Source: an uncultured Eubacteriaceae bacterium (GTDB taxonomy: Bacteria; Bacillota; Clostridia; Lachnospirales; CAG-274). Taken from it: a stretch of DNA of 23,398 nt. Made by a program: the position numbers and the translations under genes. The notes beneath the pieces were generated by a model. The model had not been told where the DNA came from. It made no database searches and worked only from the letters and a program-made list of their open reading frames with translations. The stretch covers positions 1-23,398 of the forward strand of contig CALIRN010000020.1 of assembly GCA_938042265.1 (NCBI GenBank), in the 5' to 3' direction. Shown piece after piece: positions 6,342 to 14,344 of this stretch. How positions within the stretch are numbered: position 1 is the stretch's first letter; every line of letters starts with the position of its first letter.

Positions 6342-8255
6342 TTATTCCAAATTTTCAATACGTTGGATAAAGTCAGCCGCGCTTGCATCACTTGGCATAC
6401 GCCAGTCACCTCTGGGGCTAAGGCTTACAGAGCCTACCTTTGGGCCGTCAGGTATGCAGGAGCGCTTAAACTGCTGGGCAAAAAATCTCCAATAAAAATT
6501 TCTCAGCCATTTTAAAATTGTACTGTTGTCATACTTGTCCCTGAAGGCAAGCTTTGCAAGGAAATATATCTTTTCGGGAGGAAATGCCTGGCGCATCATA
6601 TTATATAGGAAGAAATCGTGCAGCTCATAAGGGCCTACAACGTCTTCTGTAATTTGTGCAATATTGCCGTTTTCATCGGGAGGCAGAAGCTCAGGAGAAA
6701 CGGGAGTATCCAGTATGTCCAGCAAAACCTCACGCAGCACTGTGCTGCTTGTATAGTCGGCAGTATATTTAATAAGGTATTTTACCAGGGTTTTTGGTAT
6801 GGAACAGTTGACGCCGTACATACTCATATGGTCGCCGTTGTAGGTAGCCCAACCCAAAGCAAGCTCGCTTAAATCTCCTGTTCCTATTACAAAGCCGTTA
6901 TATTTGCCTGCCAGATCCATAAGGACCTGGGTACGCTCTCTTGCCTGACAATTTTCATAGGTCAGGTCATGGAGTTTAGGGTCCTGTCCTATATCGGAAA
7001 AATGTCTTTCAACGGCAGGAGCAATATCTACCTCCATAAATGCAGTGCCAAGCGCCTCACAGAGGGTAACAGCATTTGAATGGGTGCGGCTTGTGGTGCC
7101 AAAGCAGGGCATGGTTACGGTAATAATACCTTTTTTGTCTAGCCCTGCAAGTTCAAAGGCTCTTGAGGTGATTATAAGAGCGAGAGTAGAGTCAAGCCCT
7201 CCGCTTATTCCGATTACAACATTTTTTGCTCCAACGTGTACAAGTCTTTTCTTAAGGCCAAGTGCCTGTATATTTATAATTTCCTTACAGCGGCTTTCAC
7301 GCTCGGCATTATTTGAGGGTACAAAAGGGTGAGGGTCAACAAATCGGTTAATCTCTGAGTTGTTTGGCACAAAATCAAAGTCAATCACCGTGTAGCCGCT
7401 GCTGTCGGCGGTAAAGGTAGTGTTTTTACGTCTTTCGGATACAAGCCTGTCCACATCAATATCAGCATATATTATTCCGTTTTCAAAACGATTGCTTTCT
7501 GCAAGGAGGATTCCGTTTTCGCAAATAAGGTTATGACCTGAAAAAACCACATCAGTGGTGGATTCACCATCTCCGGCACAGGCATAGATATACCCGGCAA
7601 TAAGTCTGGCGGACTGATTTTGCACAAGGCTTTTACGGTACGTCGCTTTGCCTGTTATCTCATTGCCTGCGGAAAGATTTGCTATAATGGTTGCCCCTGC
7701 AAGGGCATGATTGCAGGAGGGAGGTACAGGTGCCCATACATCCTCACATATTTCACAACCGATAACAATATGCTCATAGTCCTTTGCTCTAAAAAGCAGC
7801 CTTGTACCAAAGGGAACGCGCTGTCCCAGAATGTTAATATACTCGGTTTCCTTTGGGGCGGGAGTAAACCAGCGTTTTTCATAAAACTCATTATAATTGG
7901 GAAGAAAGGTTTTAGGAACAATACCCAGAAGACTGCCCTTGTAAACTATAGCGGCGCAGTTGTACAGCTTACTGCTATGCTCTATTGGCAGACCTGCCGC
8001 AATAATAATGTTCATCGTAAGAGAAGCTTCTTTAATATATGCAAGAGTTTTAAGTGCGTTGTTTAAAAGCGCACTCTGATTAAAAAGATCGGCGCAGGTA
8101 TAACCTGTTATACACAGCTCCGGCAAAACAATAAGCTCTGCGCCGCTGCTGTATGCAGCAGATATTGCAGAGAGGACAGAGCTTCGGTTGAAGGTGCAGT
8201 CCCCTACTTTAATATCGCAGGTGGCTGCGGCAGTTTTAAAAAAACCAAATTTCAT
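6342..8255 (-). CDS. nadE: Glutamine-dependent NAD+ synthetase
   Basis: Amidates nicotinic acid adenine dinucleotide to NAD+, using ammonia channelled from glutamine and ATP, in the cytoplasm. The 637-residue protein is the two-domain form. The N-terminal nitrilase-type glutaminase has the triad Glu46 (LPELCITGY), Lys115 (VPKTFLPNYNEF) and Cys170 (EICEDVW). The C-terminal synthetase has the PP-loop ISGGLDS at about 350-356, followed by conserved GTGDLSELALGW and CSIPKTLVKYL. The start ATG is preceded by GGAGGT at 9 bases. The gene points away from the large surface-protein gene, and ddl follows after 113 bases. No NAD-related regulator or riboswitch is visible. Confidence 0.97.
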   Translation of the reverse strand: MKFGFFKTAAATCDIKVGDCTFNRSSVLSAISAAYSSGAELIVLPELCITGYTCADLFNQSALLNNALKTLAYIKEASLTMNIIIAAGLPIEHSSKLYNCAAIVYKGSLLGIVPKTFLPNYNEFYEKRWFTPAPKETEYINILGQRVPFGTRLLFRAKDYEHIVIGCEICEDVWAPVPPSCNHALAGATIIANLSAGNEITGKATYRKSLVQNQSARLIAGYIYACAGDGESTTDVVFSGHNLICENGILLAESNRFENGIIYADIDVDRLVSERRKNTTFTADSSGYTVIDFDFVPNNSEINRFVDPHPFVPSNNAERESRCKEIINIQALGLKKRLVHVGAKNVVIGISGGLDSTLALIITSRAFELAGLDKKGIITVTMPCFGTTSRTHSNAVTLCEALGTAFMEVDIAPAVERHFSDIGQDPKLHDLTYENCQARERTQVLMDLAGKYNGFVIGTGDLSELALGWATYNGDHMSMYGVNCSIPKTLVKYLIKYTADYTSSTVLREVLLDILDTPVSPELLPPDENGNIAQITEDVVGPYELHDFFLYNMMRQAFPPEKIYFLAKLAFRDKYDNSTILKWLRNFYWRFFAQQFKRSCIPDGPKVGSVSLSPRGDWRMPSDASAADFIQRIENLE

Positions 8256-8342
8256 ATAATATTTACCTCCAATATGGGTTTGATAATAAATAACATCATT
8301 ATTGTTAATTAAACATAAATTTATCCTTTACCAACTAAATCT

Positions 8343-8371
8343 ATTTTATAATATTAATACCATTTTGTCCA
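8343..8371 (-). promoter_or_regulatory. Possible nadE promoter
   Basis: On the minus strand TGGACA (8371-8366) and TAAAAT (8348-8343) are spaced 17 bp. Other weak combinations exist closer to the gene, so the choice is tentative. Confidence 0.4.
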
Positions 8372-8450
8372 GTATATATAGCAGATATAGCCCTGAATAC
8401 GGGCATTTGTTACACAAATATCACTCCAATGTTACAGCAATATTGAAAAT

Positions 8451-8467
8451 GTTACATCTGCTTTACA
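8451..8467 (+). repeat. 11-bp-spaced direct repeat GTTACA-N5-TTTACA upstream of the distal promoter
   Basis: Two hexamers, GTTACA (8451) and TTTACA (8462), lie 11 bp apart, the layout of OmpR/PhoB-family response-regulator sites. The repeat ends 15 bp before the -35 at 8483. Further GTTACA copies lie upstream at 8409 and 8431, roughly on the same helical face. The binding protein is unknown. Confidence 0.55.
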
Positions 8468-8482
8468 AAGTGGCAAAACCTC

Positions 8483-8511
8483 TTGATTATACGAAAAAAT
8501 AGTGGTATATT
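8483..8511 (+). promoter_or_regulatory. Distal promoter of the surface-protein gene
   Basis: TTGATT (8483-8488), a 17-bp spacer and TATATT (8506-8511) with an extending TG form a sigma-A promoter. It would give a leader of about 220 nt containing the hairpin at 8558-8593. Confidence 0.55.
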
Positions 8512-8557
8512 AGGTTATGCAAACAGATGAAGCACAATAACATAAGGATGTACACAT

Positions 8558-8593
8558 TATAACCGTCAGAGGGGGATAGCCCCTATAGTTATA
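8558..8593 (+). other. Hairpin in the leader between the two tandem promoters
   Basis: TATAAC (8558-8563) pairs with GTTATA (8588-8593) around an inner perfect stem AGGGG/CCCCT (8570-8574 with 8580-8584). No T-run follows, so it is not a normal terminator. It may stabilise or modulate the distal transcript. No known riboswitch class was recognised. Confidence 0.45.
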
Positions 8594-8606
8594 GGTTGGC
8601 AGTTTT

Positions 8607-8623
8607 GTTACAGTATTATTACA
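8607..8623 (+). repeat. 11-bp-spaced direct repeat GTTACA-N5-ATTACA upstream of the proximal promoter
   Basis: GTTACA (8607) and ATTACA (8618) lie 11 bp apart and end 14 bp before the -35 at 8638. This is almost exactly the geometry of the copy at the distal promoter, which supports a shared activator. Confidence 0.55.
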
Positions 8624-8637
8624 TCTTAAAAATGTTA

Positions 8638-8666
8638 TTGACGAGCTTAATTTGTGGTGCTATAAT
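8638..8666 (+). promoter_or_regulatory. Proximal strong promoter of the surface-protein gene
   Basis: TTGACG (8638-8643), a 17-bp spacer and TATAAT (8661-8666) with an extending TG give a near-consensus promoter. The start is near 8673, leaving a leader of about 66 nt that ends with AAGGAGG. Confidence 0.8.
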
Positions 8667-8738
8667 ACTTTTGTAAAAGAGGTAAATTATGCTAATGCCT
8701 CTACACATCTTTTTAAATTTCTTAAGGAGGAAAATGAA

Positions 8739-11270
8739 ATGAAAAGAAAAATTGCTATATTGTTAGCAGCAGTTATGACAACTGCAATGCTTCCAATGAA
8801 TGTAATGGCTTCTTCATCTAACAGCATCAGTAAAAGAGTTACTGTTAAGGATGAGGATCCTATCGGTTCTGACTGGGTAGACGACAGTAAGACAAAGGTT
8901 ATTACTGATGATACTACTAGTGGCAGCTACAAGCCTGTTTACTTAAAGATTTTACCACAGAGCGGTATTGAGAAGAATTCTTCTATCCTTATCAATATTG
9001 AAAACGGTAAGTTCGATGAGGACGTATTTGAAATGCCTGTTTACAAATCAAAAGCTCAGAACAAGACTTATGATGAGATGATGAAAAGTTATGAGGGGGG
9101 TATGACTCTTACTCAGGTTCTTAATGCTAACCTTGGTAATGTAGGTCTTGAGCTTCCTTACAAGATTGTTAACGTAAGCAAGAGAGAGATTGAGGTTGAA
9201 CTCTTCCCTATCGACGCATCGGACTGTGATACGTCATCTAACAAGGTGGCTTATGATAAGCCTTACTACTACATTCCTATCCATGCTCTTGCTGATGGTA
9301 CAGGTGATGTAAAGATTACTATTGATGACAATGAAACTCAGGTAAGCGGTGGCGGTACTTGGACAATTGCTACATCATCTGATGATGACGGTAGCACAAC
9401 AACTACTATCGACGACCTTACAACATTCCGTGACGCTGATTACATGGAAACAATCACTATCAAGGAAAACGTTAAGGGCACTTTTGAATACAGCACAGGT
9501 CCAGACGAGAAGATGAACGAGAAGAAGATTACGCTCAGGCTTTCAGGCGGTTTCATTTTCAAGGAAGGCAAGGAGGCTATTACGGCTACTTTAACAGGCA
9601 GTACAAAGAACATTCCTCTTACGTTCTCAATTGACAGTGCTAACAGTGACAAGGCGTATATTGTCATGCCTAGCGAAGATGGTGAGTATGCAGATGATAT
9701 TAAATACATCAAGAGCAATGGTACAGCTCGTATCAAAATTGAAAACCTTATGGTTGAGGCTGATGATGAGGATGATGATTGGGGTGATGTAAGCCTTACA
9801 CTTTCGGGTGCAGGTATTACTAAGGAAACTATCCAGATCGGTACTCGTGCTGATTACGGCTTCAAGATGACAGCTGTTGATTCTCCTACTACTATTATTT
9901 CAGGTAGAACATGGCTTGCAAACAATGATCTTGATGAGGATGACTTTGAAACAGCAGCAGTTAAGTTTGAAGAGACTAACGCAGGCAGCTGGTTAACAAG
10001 CAGAAAGATGAAGTTTACTGTACCTGAGGGTGTTAAGATCGTTGATTACGATTTTGACAGCGTTAAGTATGTAAATAAGGGTGACCTTTACGATGCAGCT
10101 GAAATTACATCAGACGGTACTGTACTTTCACTTCTTAACAAGAATATGGACGTAGATGACGGTGAGTGCGCTGAGTTCGAGCTTACACTTTACGTTTCTG
10201 TTGACGGTGACTTTGCCGGTGACATCACTGTAGGTGTTTCAGGTGCAGGTATTGAGGATGAGTCTACTCTTGATGATGTAGTTGTAGCTACTGCTGTAAC
10301 TCCTATTAAGATTGAGTCTACTATTACTAAGGCTAATATGGGTTACCAGGCTGTTGACACTGCTGATATTACTATCACAGAGGTTGAGGCTGGTGCACTC
10401 CTTGATGGCGAAGAGGTTATTGTTGCAATGGATAGCCTTTATGGTTCATCTGAGATTGGCTTTGCTGATGATGATACTGATTATACAATTGAGGGTGAGC
10501 TTGAAATCAAGAACTTTGATGTAAGTGAAGGCGAAATCACATTTGATATTGATAAGGATTCTTACAACGAGCCATCTTCTATCACAATTACAAATGTTAA
10601 GGTTGGTTCTACTCGTTCCGTACCTTACGGCACATACGACATTAAGGTTGAGGGTAGTGCAGTAATTAACAACTATGATGAGGATGCTGATGTTGATTAT
10701 CCTGTAAAGGGTTATTCACAGGAACAGACTAAGAAGTTAACTGACTCTGAGAAGAAAGAGCTTGCATACTTCGACACAACTGATGGTTACAGCTTCGATG
10801 ACTATCTTACAATCGTAACTGAGACTGGTACTCTTGACAGCGTTGTTGAGGTTACTATCGGTGAGAGCACAATTAAGATGGACGGTGAGGATGTTCAGAT
10901 GGACGTTGCTCCTTACATCCAGGCTTCAAGCAACTCTACAATGGTTCCATTAAGATTTGTATCACTTGCAATTGGTGTTGATTCTGACAACGCTAACAGC
11001 GCTGACGAGTCAAGCAAGGTTATGTGGGATGCTAACAGCAAGACTGCTACAGTTCTTTACGCAGCTGGTAACGGTCAGAAGATCATTCAGTTCACAGCTG
11101 GTAGCAACACAATGGTAATCGATGGTACTGCAGTTCCTATGGACAACGGTGTAGTTGCTGAGATTACTGATAGCAGAATGTTCGTACCTTTCAGAGCTCT
11201 TGGTCAGGCACTTGGTGTACCTGTAACTTGGGATGCTGATACAAGAACAGCTATCTACAACCAGAAGTAA
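8739..11270 (+). CDS. Large secreted surface protein with C-terminal copper-amine-oxidase-N-like (stalk) domain
   Basis: The 843-residue protein begins with a clear signal peptide (MKRKIAILLAAVMTTAMLPM, likely cut after residue 24, VMA). Residues about 25-695 are acidic, rich in Asp, Thr and Val, with predicted beta-type repeats such as ITVGVSGAGIEDES. I do not recognise a family there. Residues about 700-843 match the Cu_amine_oxidN1/stalk-domain pattern (TMVPLRFVSLAIGV, later MFVPFRALGQALGVPVTWD), found in many clostridial exported proteins and not evidence of oxidase activity. The frame is open from 8652, but the ATG at 8739 follows AAGGAGG by 8 bases and starts the signal peptide. AAG and AAC are favoured, unlike the flanking genes. 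Strong promoter and terminator suggest an abundant envelope protein; the role is unknown. Confidence 0.88.
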   Translation: MKRKIAILLAAVMTTAMLPMNVMASSSNSISKRVTVKDEDPIGSDWVDDSKTKVITDDTTSGSYKPVYLKILPQSGIEKNSSILINIENGKFDEDVFEMPVYKSKAQNKTYDEMMKSYEGGMTLTQVLNANLGNVGLELPYKIVNVSKREIEVELFPIDASDCDTSSNKVAYDKPYYYIPIHALADGTGDVKITIDDNETQVSGGGTWTIATSSDDDGSTTTTIDDLTTFRDADYMETITIKENVKGTFEYSTGPDEKMNEKKITLRLSGGFIFKEGKEAITATLTGSTKNIPLTFSIDSANSDKAYIVMPSEDGEYADDIKYIKSNGTARIKIENLMVEADDEDDDWGDVSLTLSGAGITKETIQIGTRADYGFKMTAVDSPTTIISGRTWLANNDLDEDDFETAAVKFEETNAGSWLTSRKMKFTVPEGVKIVDYDFDSVKYVNKGDLYDAAEITSDGTVLSLLNKNMDVDDGECAEFELTLYVSVDGDFAGDITVGVSGAGIEDESTLDDVVVATAVTPIKIESTITKANMGYQAVDTADITITEVEAGALLDGEEVIVAMDSLYGSSEIGFADDDTDYTIEGELEIKNFDVSEGEITFDIDKDSYNEPSSITITNVKVGSTRSVPYGTYDIKVEGSAVINNYDEDADVDYPVKGYSQEQTKKLTDSEKKELAYFDTTDGYSFDDYLTIVTETGTLDSVVEVTIGESTIKMDGEDVQMDVAPYIQASSNSTMVPLRFVSLAIGVDSDNANSADESSKVMWDANSKTATVLYAAGNGQKIIQFTAGSNTMVIDGTAVPMDNGVVAEITDSRMFVPFRALGQALGVPVTWDADTRTAIYNQK

Positions 11271-11309
11271 TATAAATTAACGTAAGTTAATTAATATAAA
11301 ACGGTTTTT

Positions 11310-11339
11310 GGAGAACCCCTTTCGGGGTTCTCCTTTTTT
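11310..11339 (+). terminator. Strong terminator of the surface-protein gene
   Basis: A perfect 10-bp stem GGAGAACCCC/GGGGTTCTCC with a TTTC loop is followed by six T. It isolates the gene from cwlD. Confidence 0.95.
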
Positions 11340-11423
11340 GTGTCGATAGTTGGGGAATAAGTACAGACATATTTCTATTTTCACTTCAATATACTTGTAA
11401 TAGTCAGTAACCGGAGAGAAATT

Positions 11424-12092
11424 ATGAAAAAAATAGTGGTGCTTTACATAATTTTAATTGCGGCAGGTCTGGTTTATTCTTACATAACATCAAATGCACA
11501 AACAAGTTCCATGCCCGTTGACCAGAAGAACATAGTTATAGATGCAGGACATGGAGGTTATGACCCGGGTAAGGTAGCGTCTGACGGAACGGAGGAAAAG
11601 GGTATAAATTTAAGCATTGCAGAGCTACTGGCGGGATATATGCGTCAGGGCGGCGCAAACATAACAATGACGCGTACGGAGGACAGAGCTTTATCGGAGA
11701 ATAAGAGGGATGATTTAAAGCTTAGGGCTGAGTTTGCGGCGGATACAAATACCGATTTGTTTATCAGTATTCATCAAAATTCATATCCGCAGGAAAATGT
11801 TCATGGTGCGCAGGTTTTTTATAAAAAAGACTCGGAAAGCGGAAAAGCTCTGGCAATATGCATACAAAAACGCCTTAAGGATGTGGCGGATATGGGTAAC
11901 ACCCGTATGCCTAAAGCTGACGGCAGTTATTACATACTAAAAAACAGTAAAATCCCATCTGTTATAGTGGAATGCGGATTTTTATCAAATAATGAGGAGC
12001 ATAATAAGTTAATGGAGGAGGAATACAGAGAGCATCTGGCGTGGGCAATTTATATGGGTATAATGGATTACTACGGAGAGGGAGCTGCGTAA
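11424..12092 (+). CDS. cwlD: N-acetylmuramoyl-L-alanine amidase, CwlD-like
   Basis: Zinc-dependent Amidase_3 enzyme cutting the bond between N-acetylmuramic acid and the stem peptide. It has 222 residues, close to sporulation protein CwlD, which prepares muramic delta-lactam in spore cortex. An N-terminal hydrophobic segment (about residues 4-22) should anchor or export it. Zinc ligands are His43 (IDAGHGGYDPG), a Glu at 57 or 58 (TEEKGINLS) and His117 (FISIHQNS); the catalytic Glu183 is in VIVECGFLSN. No cell-wall-binding repeat is attached. The start has an upstream GGAGAG. Its promoter could not be assigned and no clear sporulation sigma-factor site was seen, so a vegetative amidase remains possible. 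Confidence 0.88.
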   Translation: MKKIVVLYIILIAAGLVYSYITSNAQTSSMPVDQKNIVIDAGHGGYDPGKVASDGTEEKGINLSIAELLAGYMRQGGANITMTRTEDRALSENKRDDLKLRAEFAADTNTDLFISIHQNSYPQENVHGAQVFYKKDSESGKALAICIQKRLKDVADMGNTRMPKADGSYYILKNSKIPSVIVECGFLSNNEEHNKLMEEEYREHLAWAIYMGIMDYYGEGAA

Positions 12093-12123
12093 AAATGAGG
12101 AACGGTTGTTAACCGTTCCTCAT
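12091..12123 (-). terminator. Terminator of the adenine deaminase gene (perfect hairpin shared with the cwlD end)
   Basis: A perfect 13-bp stem (12095-12107 with 12111-12123) has a 3-base loop. On the minus strand it is followed by TTTTT, fitting the ade transcript. On the plus strand no T-run follows, so for cwlD it would act at most as a 3' stabilising hairpin. Confidence 0.75.
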
Positions 12124-12190
12124 AAGTTAATAAGCAAGTCAATAGTTTGTACTTAGTATTGTAAAAATAAAAATTATAACCACATATATA

Positions 12191-13837
12191 TCAGATATAG
12201 CCAAATTTATTTACATCAAACAATCCCCTGTCGTTAAGTTTTATTTCAGGAATAACAAGCAGGGATAAAAAGCTCAAAATCATAAGCAGAGAGCCCGGTT
12301 CATCAGTACTGATTTTTGAAATTGACTTTGCGGCATTTTCATAGTCGGAAAGCACGTCCTTGTAGGACTTGGCTGACATAAGTCCGCCTACCTCCAGTGT
12401 AAGTGAAGCAAGTATCTTTCCATTTTGGACAACAACAATTCCGCCGTGGGTGCCCAAGGAGTTTACGGCAAGAGCCATATCCTCACCGTTATCGCCCATA
12501 ACAGTAATGTTGTGGGAATCGTGACCTATGGTTTGTGCAACGGCTCCGTCCTTGATATTAAATCCTCTAACATAGGCGGTACCGATTCTGCCTGTGGCAA
12601 GATGCCTTTCTATATTGGCACACATAAGAAGTCCCTCAGTATTGTCGGGATAGCAGGCAGTTGTAATAAGTGTGCCGGGCTTTGCATCAATTACGGGTAT
12701 ATCCTTGGAAAAGACAGGTATCATTGCTTTAGCGTTAACACTTTTCATATGCACCGTTTCGCTTACGGAGCTAATATCGGCGGAAGATGGAGAATTATCC
12801 TCGGTATATTCATTTCCTTTAAGATAAACGGATACAATATTTTGGGGAGCAGGATTAGGCTCGGACATAATAACTAAATCTGCTGCATAACCGGGAGCAA
12901 TTGCGCCCAGTTTATTAAGTCCGTAAAACCGTGCCGCATTATATGAGCCAAGAGTAAATGCCGTAACAGGCTCCATACCCAGACCGATAGCCTTGGAAAT
13001 GCAGTGGGAGATTGTGCCCTCTTTTACAATATCGTCAATATGCTTGTCATCGGTGCAGAATGCAAAGTGCGACATATTATAAGGATTAACGGCCTTAATA
13101 AGCTCCTCAAGATTTTTGGCACCCGTACCCTCTCTAATGTAGATATTAAGACCAAGGCCGACCTTTTCCAGTGCTTCCTCAGCCGTTGAGCATTCGTGGT
13201 CGTTGGCAATTCCACCACAGATATACGCCTGAAGCTCCCTGCCGCTTACCATAGGAATATGACCGTCAATTTTGTCCGTAAGGTCAAGCTTGTTCATAAC
13301 ATCATCATCGCAAAATACCACACCGGGATAGTTCATCATTTCACCAAGACCGAGAAATGTGCCTTTGTTCCAAAGACGGGTGCATAATTCAGAGTCAAGT
13401 CTGGCGCCGCTGCTGTCAAAGTCTGTTGCAGGTACACAGGACGGCAGCATATAATGAACATTAAGAAGAGATGTATCTTTGCGCATAAAGTCAAGCCCTG
13501 CCTCACCGCAGACATTGGCAATTTCGTGAGGGTCCGCAATTATTGTACCGACTCCCTTTGGAATAACCAGCTTTGCATACTGTGAGGGCGTGAGCATTGA
13601 TGACTCAATGTGTACGTGTGCATCAATAAAGGCAGGCGCGGCAAATTTGCCGTTAAGGTCTACGGTTTTATCCGCATGCAAATCATAATTACCGCAGCAA
13701 ACAATAAAGCCATCCTTAATAAAAATACTGCCTTTTTTTATTGTATGACCCAAAACGTCAATTATATTGGCATTTTTCAGTACAAGGTCACAGGGAATTC
13801 TGCCCATAGCGGCATCAATTAAAGCTTTTTTGCCCAT
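12191..13837 (-). CDS. ade: Adenine deaminase
   Basis: Metal-dependent amidohydrolase converting adenine to hypoxanthine and ammonia for purine salvage, cytoplasmic. It has 548 residues, slightly shorter than the common ~580. The metal site HVHIESS is at residues 74-80 (His74, His76), followed by ADPHEIANVCG. SGRELQAYICGGIANDHECS and the FCTDDKH segment are characteristic of Ade. The C-terminal signature LSFLSLLVIPEIKLNDRGLF is intact, so the gene is complete. The start ATG follows GGAGG at 7 bases. It lies alone on the minus strand between cwlD and the SLH-protein gene, with no purine riboswitch in its leader. Confidence 0.95.
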   Translation of the reverse strand: MGKKALIDAAMGRIPCDLVLKNANIIDVLGHTIKKGSIFIKDGFIVCCGNYDLHADKTVDLNGKFAAPAFIDAHVHIESSMLTPSQYAKLVIPKGVGTIIADPHEIANVCGEAGLDFMRKDTSLLNVHYMLPSCVPATDFDSSGARLDSELCTRLWNKGTFLGLGEMMNYPGVVFCDDDVMNKLDLTDKIDGHIPMVSGRELQAYICGGIANDHECSTAEEALEKVGLGLNIYIREGTGAKNLEELIKAVNPYNMSHFAFCTDDKHIDDIVKEGTISHCISKAIGLGMEPVTAFTLGSYNAARFYGLNKLGAIAPGYAADLVIMSEPNPAPQNIVSVYLKGNEYTEDNSPSSADISSVSETVHMKSVNAKAMIPVFSKDIPVIDAKPGTLITTACYPDNTEGLLMCANIERHLATGRIGTAYVRGFNIKDGAVAQTIGHDSHNITVMGDNGEDMALAVNSLGTHGGIVVVQNGKILASLTLEVGGLMSAKSYKDVLSDYENAAKSISKISTDEPGSLLMILSFLSLLVIPEIKLNDRGLFDVNKFGYI

Positions 13838-13893
13838 AAATAAACCTCCGTTTTTTATACTGTAGCTTGCTGTCTAAAACAACTCTGTATATT

Positions 13894-13922
13894 ATTTTAT
13901 CATTAAGGAAAAAATTAGGCAA
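13894..13922 (-). promoter_or_regulatory. Probable ade promoter
   Basis: On the minus strand TTGCCT (13922-13917), a 17-bp spacer and TAAAAT (13899-13894) with an extending TG give a start near 13887. A second pair (TTGTTT/TATAAA at 13882-13854) would start transcription inside the ribosome binding site, so it is less likely. Confidence 0.5.
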
Positions 13923-14134
13923 CAAAAACATAGGTCATACTGTATTTAGGAATAAAACAATACAATTATTCTAAATATTGTAAAAACTATACTAAAATTC
14001 ACTTGTGCACATAAGAAATTGTGAAAATTTGTACATATTTACTTAATTAGCGATTAAATAAGGACGCCGAGTCTTAAAACATAGTCATTATGCACAATAA
14101 ATGGCTGTTTAATTGTATAATTTGCCGAAATAAG

Positions 14135-14151
14135 GTTACGTTTATGTTACA
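14135..14151 (+). repeat. Direct repeat GTTACG-N5-GTTACA upstream of the SLH-protein gene
   Basis: The hexamers are 11 bp apart, as in the two repeats upstream of the first surface-protein gene. Here the repeat ends 69 bp before the -35, so it does not share their exact promoter geometry. Confidence 0.4.
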
Positions 14152-14220
14152 AAATTAAAAAAAATCATTTGTTATGGTAGCTGCAAGCCCGAAAAAAACA
14201 TTTTTTTTAAAAAAATCAAA

Positions 14221-14249
14221 TTGACTTTTTTGGGAAAAGACTATATAAT
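14221..14249 (+). promoter_or_regulatory. Strong promoter of the SLH-protein gene
   Basis: TTGACT (14221-14226), a 17-bp spacer and TATAAT (14244-14249). The start near 14256 leaves a leader of about 88 nt that ends in AAAGGAGGAAG before a TTG start. Confidence 0.8.
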
Positions 14250-14344
14250 TCAAGTTGAAAGAATATTTTTTTAGGGGATTTTTTATGCACATTTCCGCTT
14301 ATTAAAATATTTTTAATTTACAAATTAAAAAAGGAGGAAGTAAA

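Larger units (their letters stand above)
13838..14344. other. Divergent intergenic region between ade and the SLH-protein gene
   Basis: About 500 A/T-rich bases without a gene. It holds the ade promoter on the left, a GTTACG-N5-GTTACA repeat at 14135-14151 and a strong rightward promoter at 14221-14249. The stretch 13925-14130 shows no recognisable element; short A/T palindromes there are of the kind expected by chance. Confidence 0.6.

Noticed and set aside
8652..8738. In-frame upstream extension of the first surface protein
   Set aside because: It overlaps the promoter -10, and the ATG at 8739 follows AAGGAGG and begins a signal peptide.
13838..13900. Possible purine riboswitch before ade
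   Set aside because: The leader is only about 50 nt and lacks the conserved purine aptamer loops.
14040..14190. Possible c-di-GMP riboswitch upstream of the SLH-protein gene (GGACGCCGAG, GGTTACG segments)
   Set aside because: The pieces are not in the order or spacing of the known class, and the region lies upstream of the main promoter, so it would not be in the transcript.
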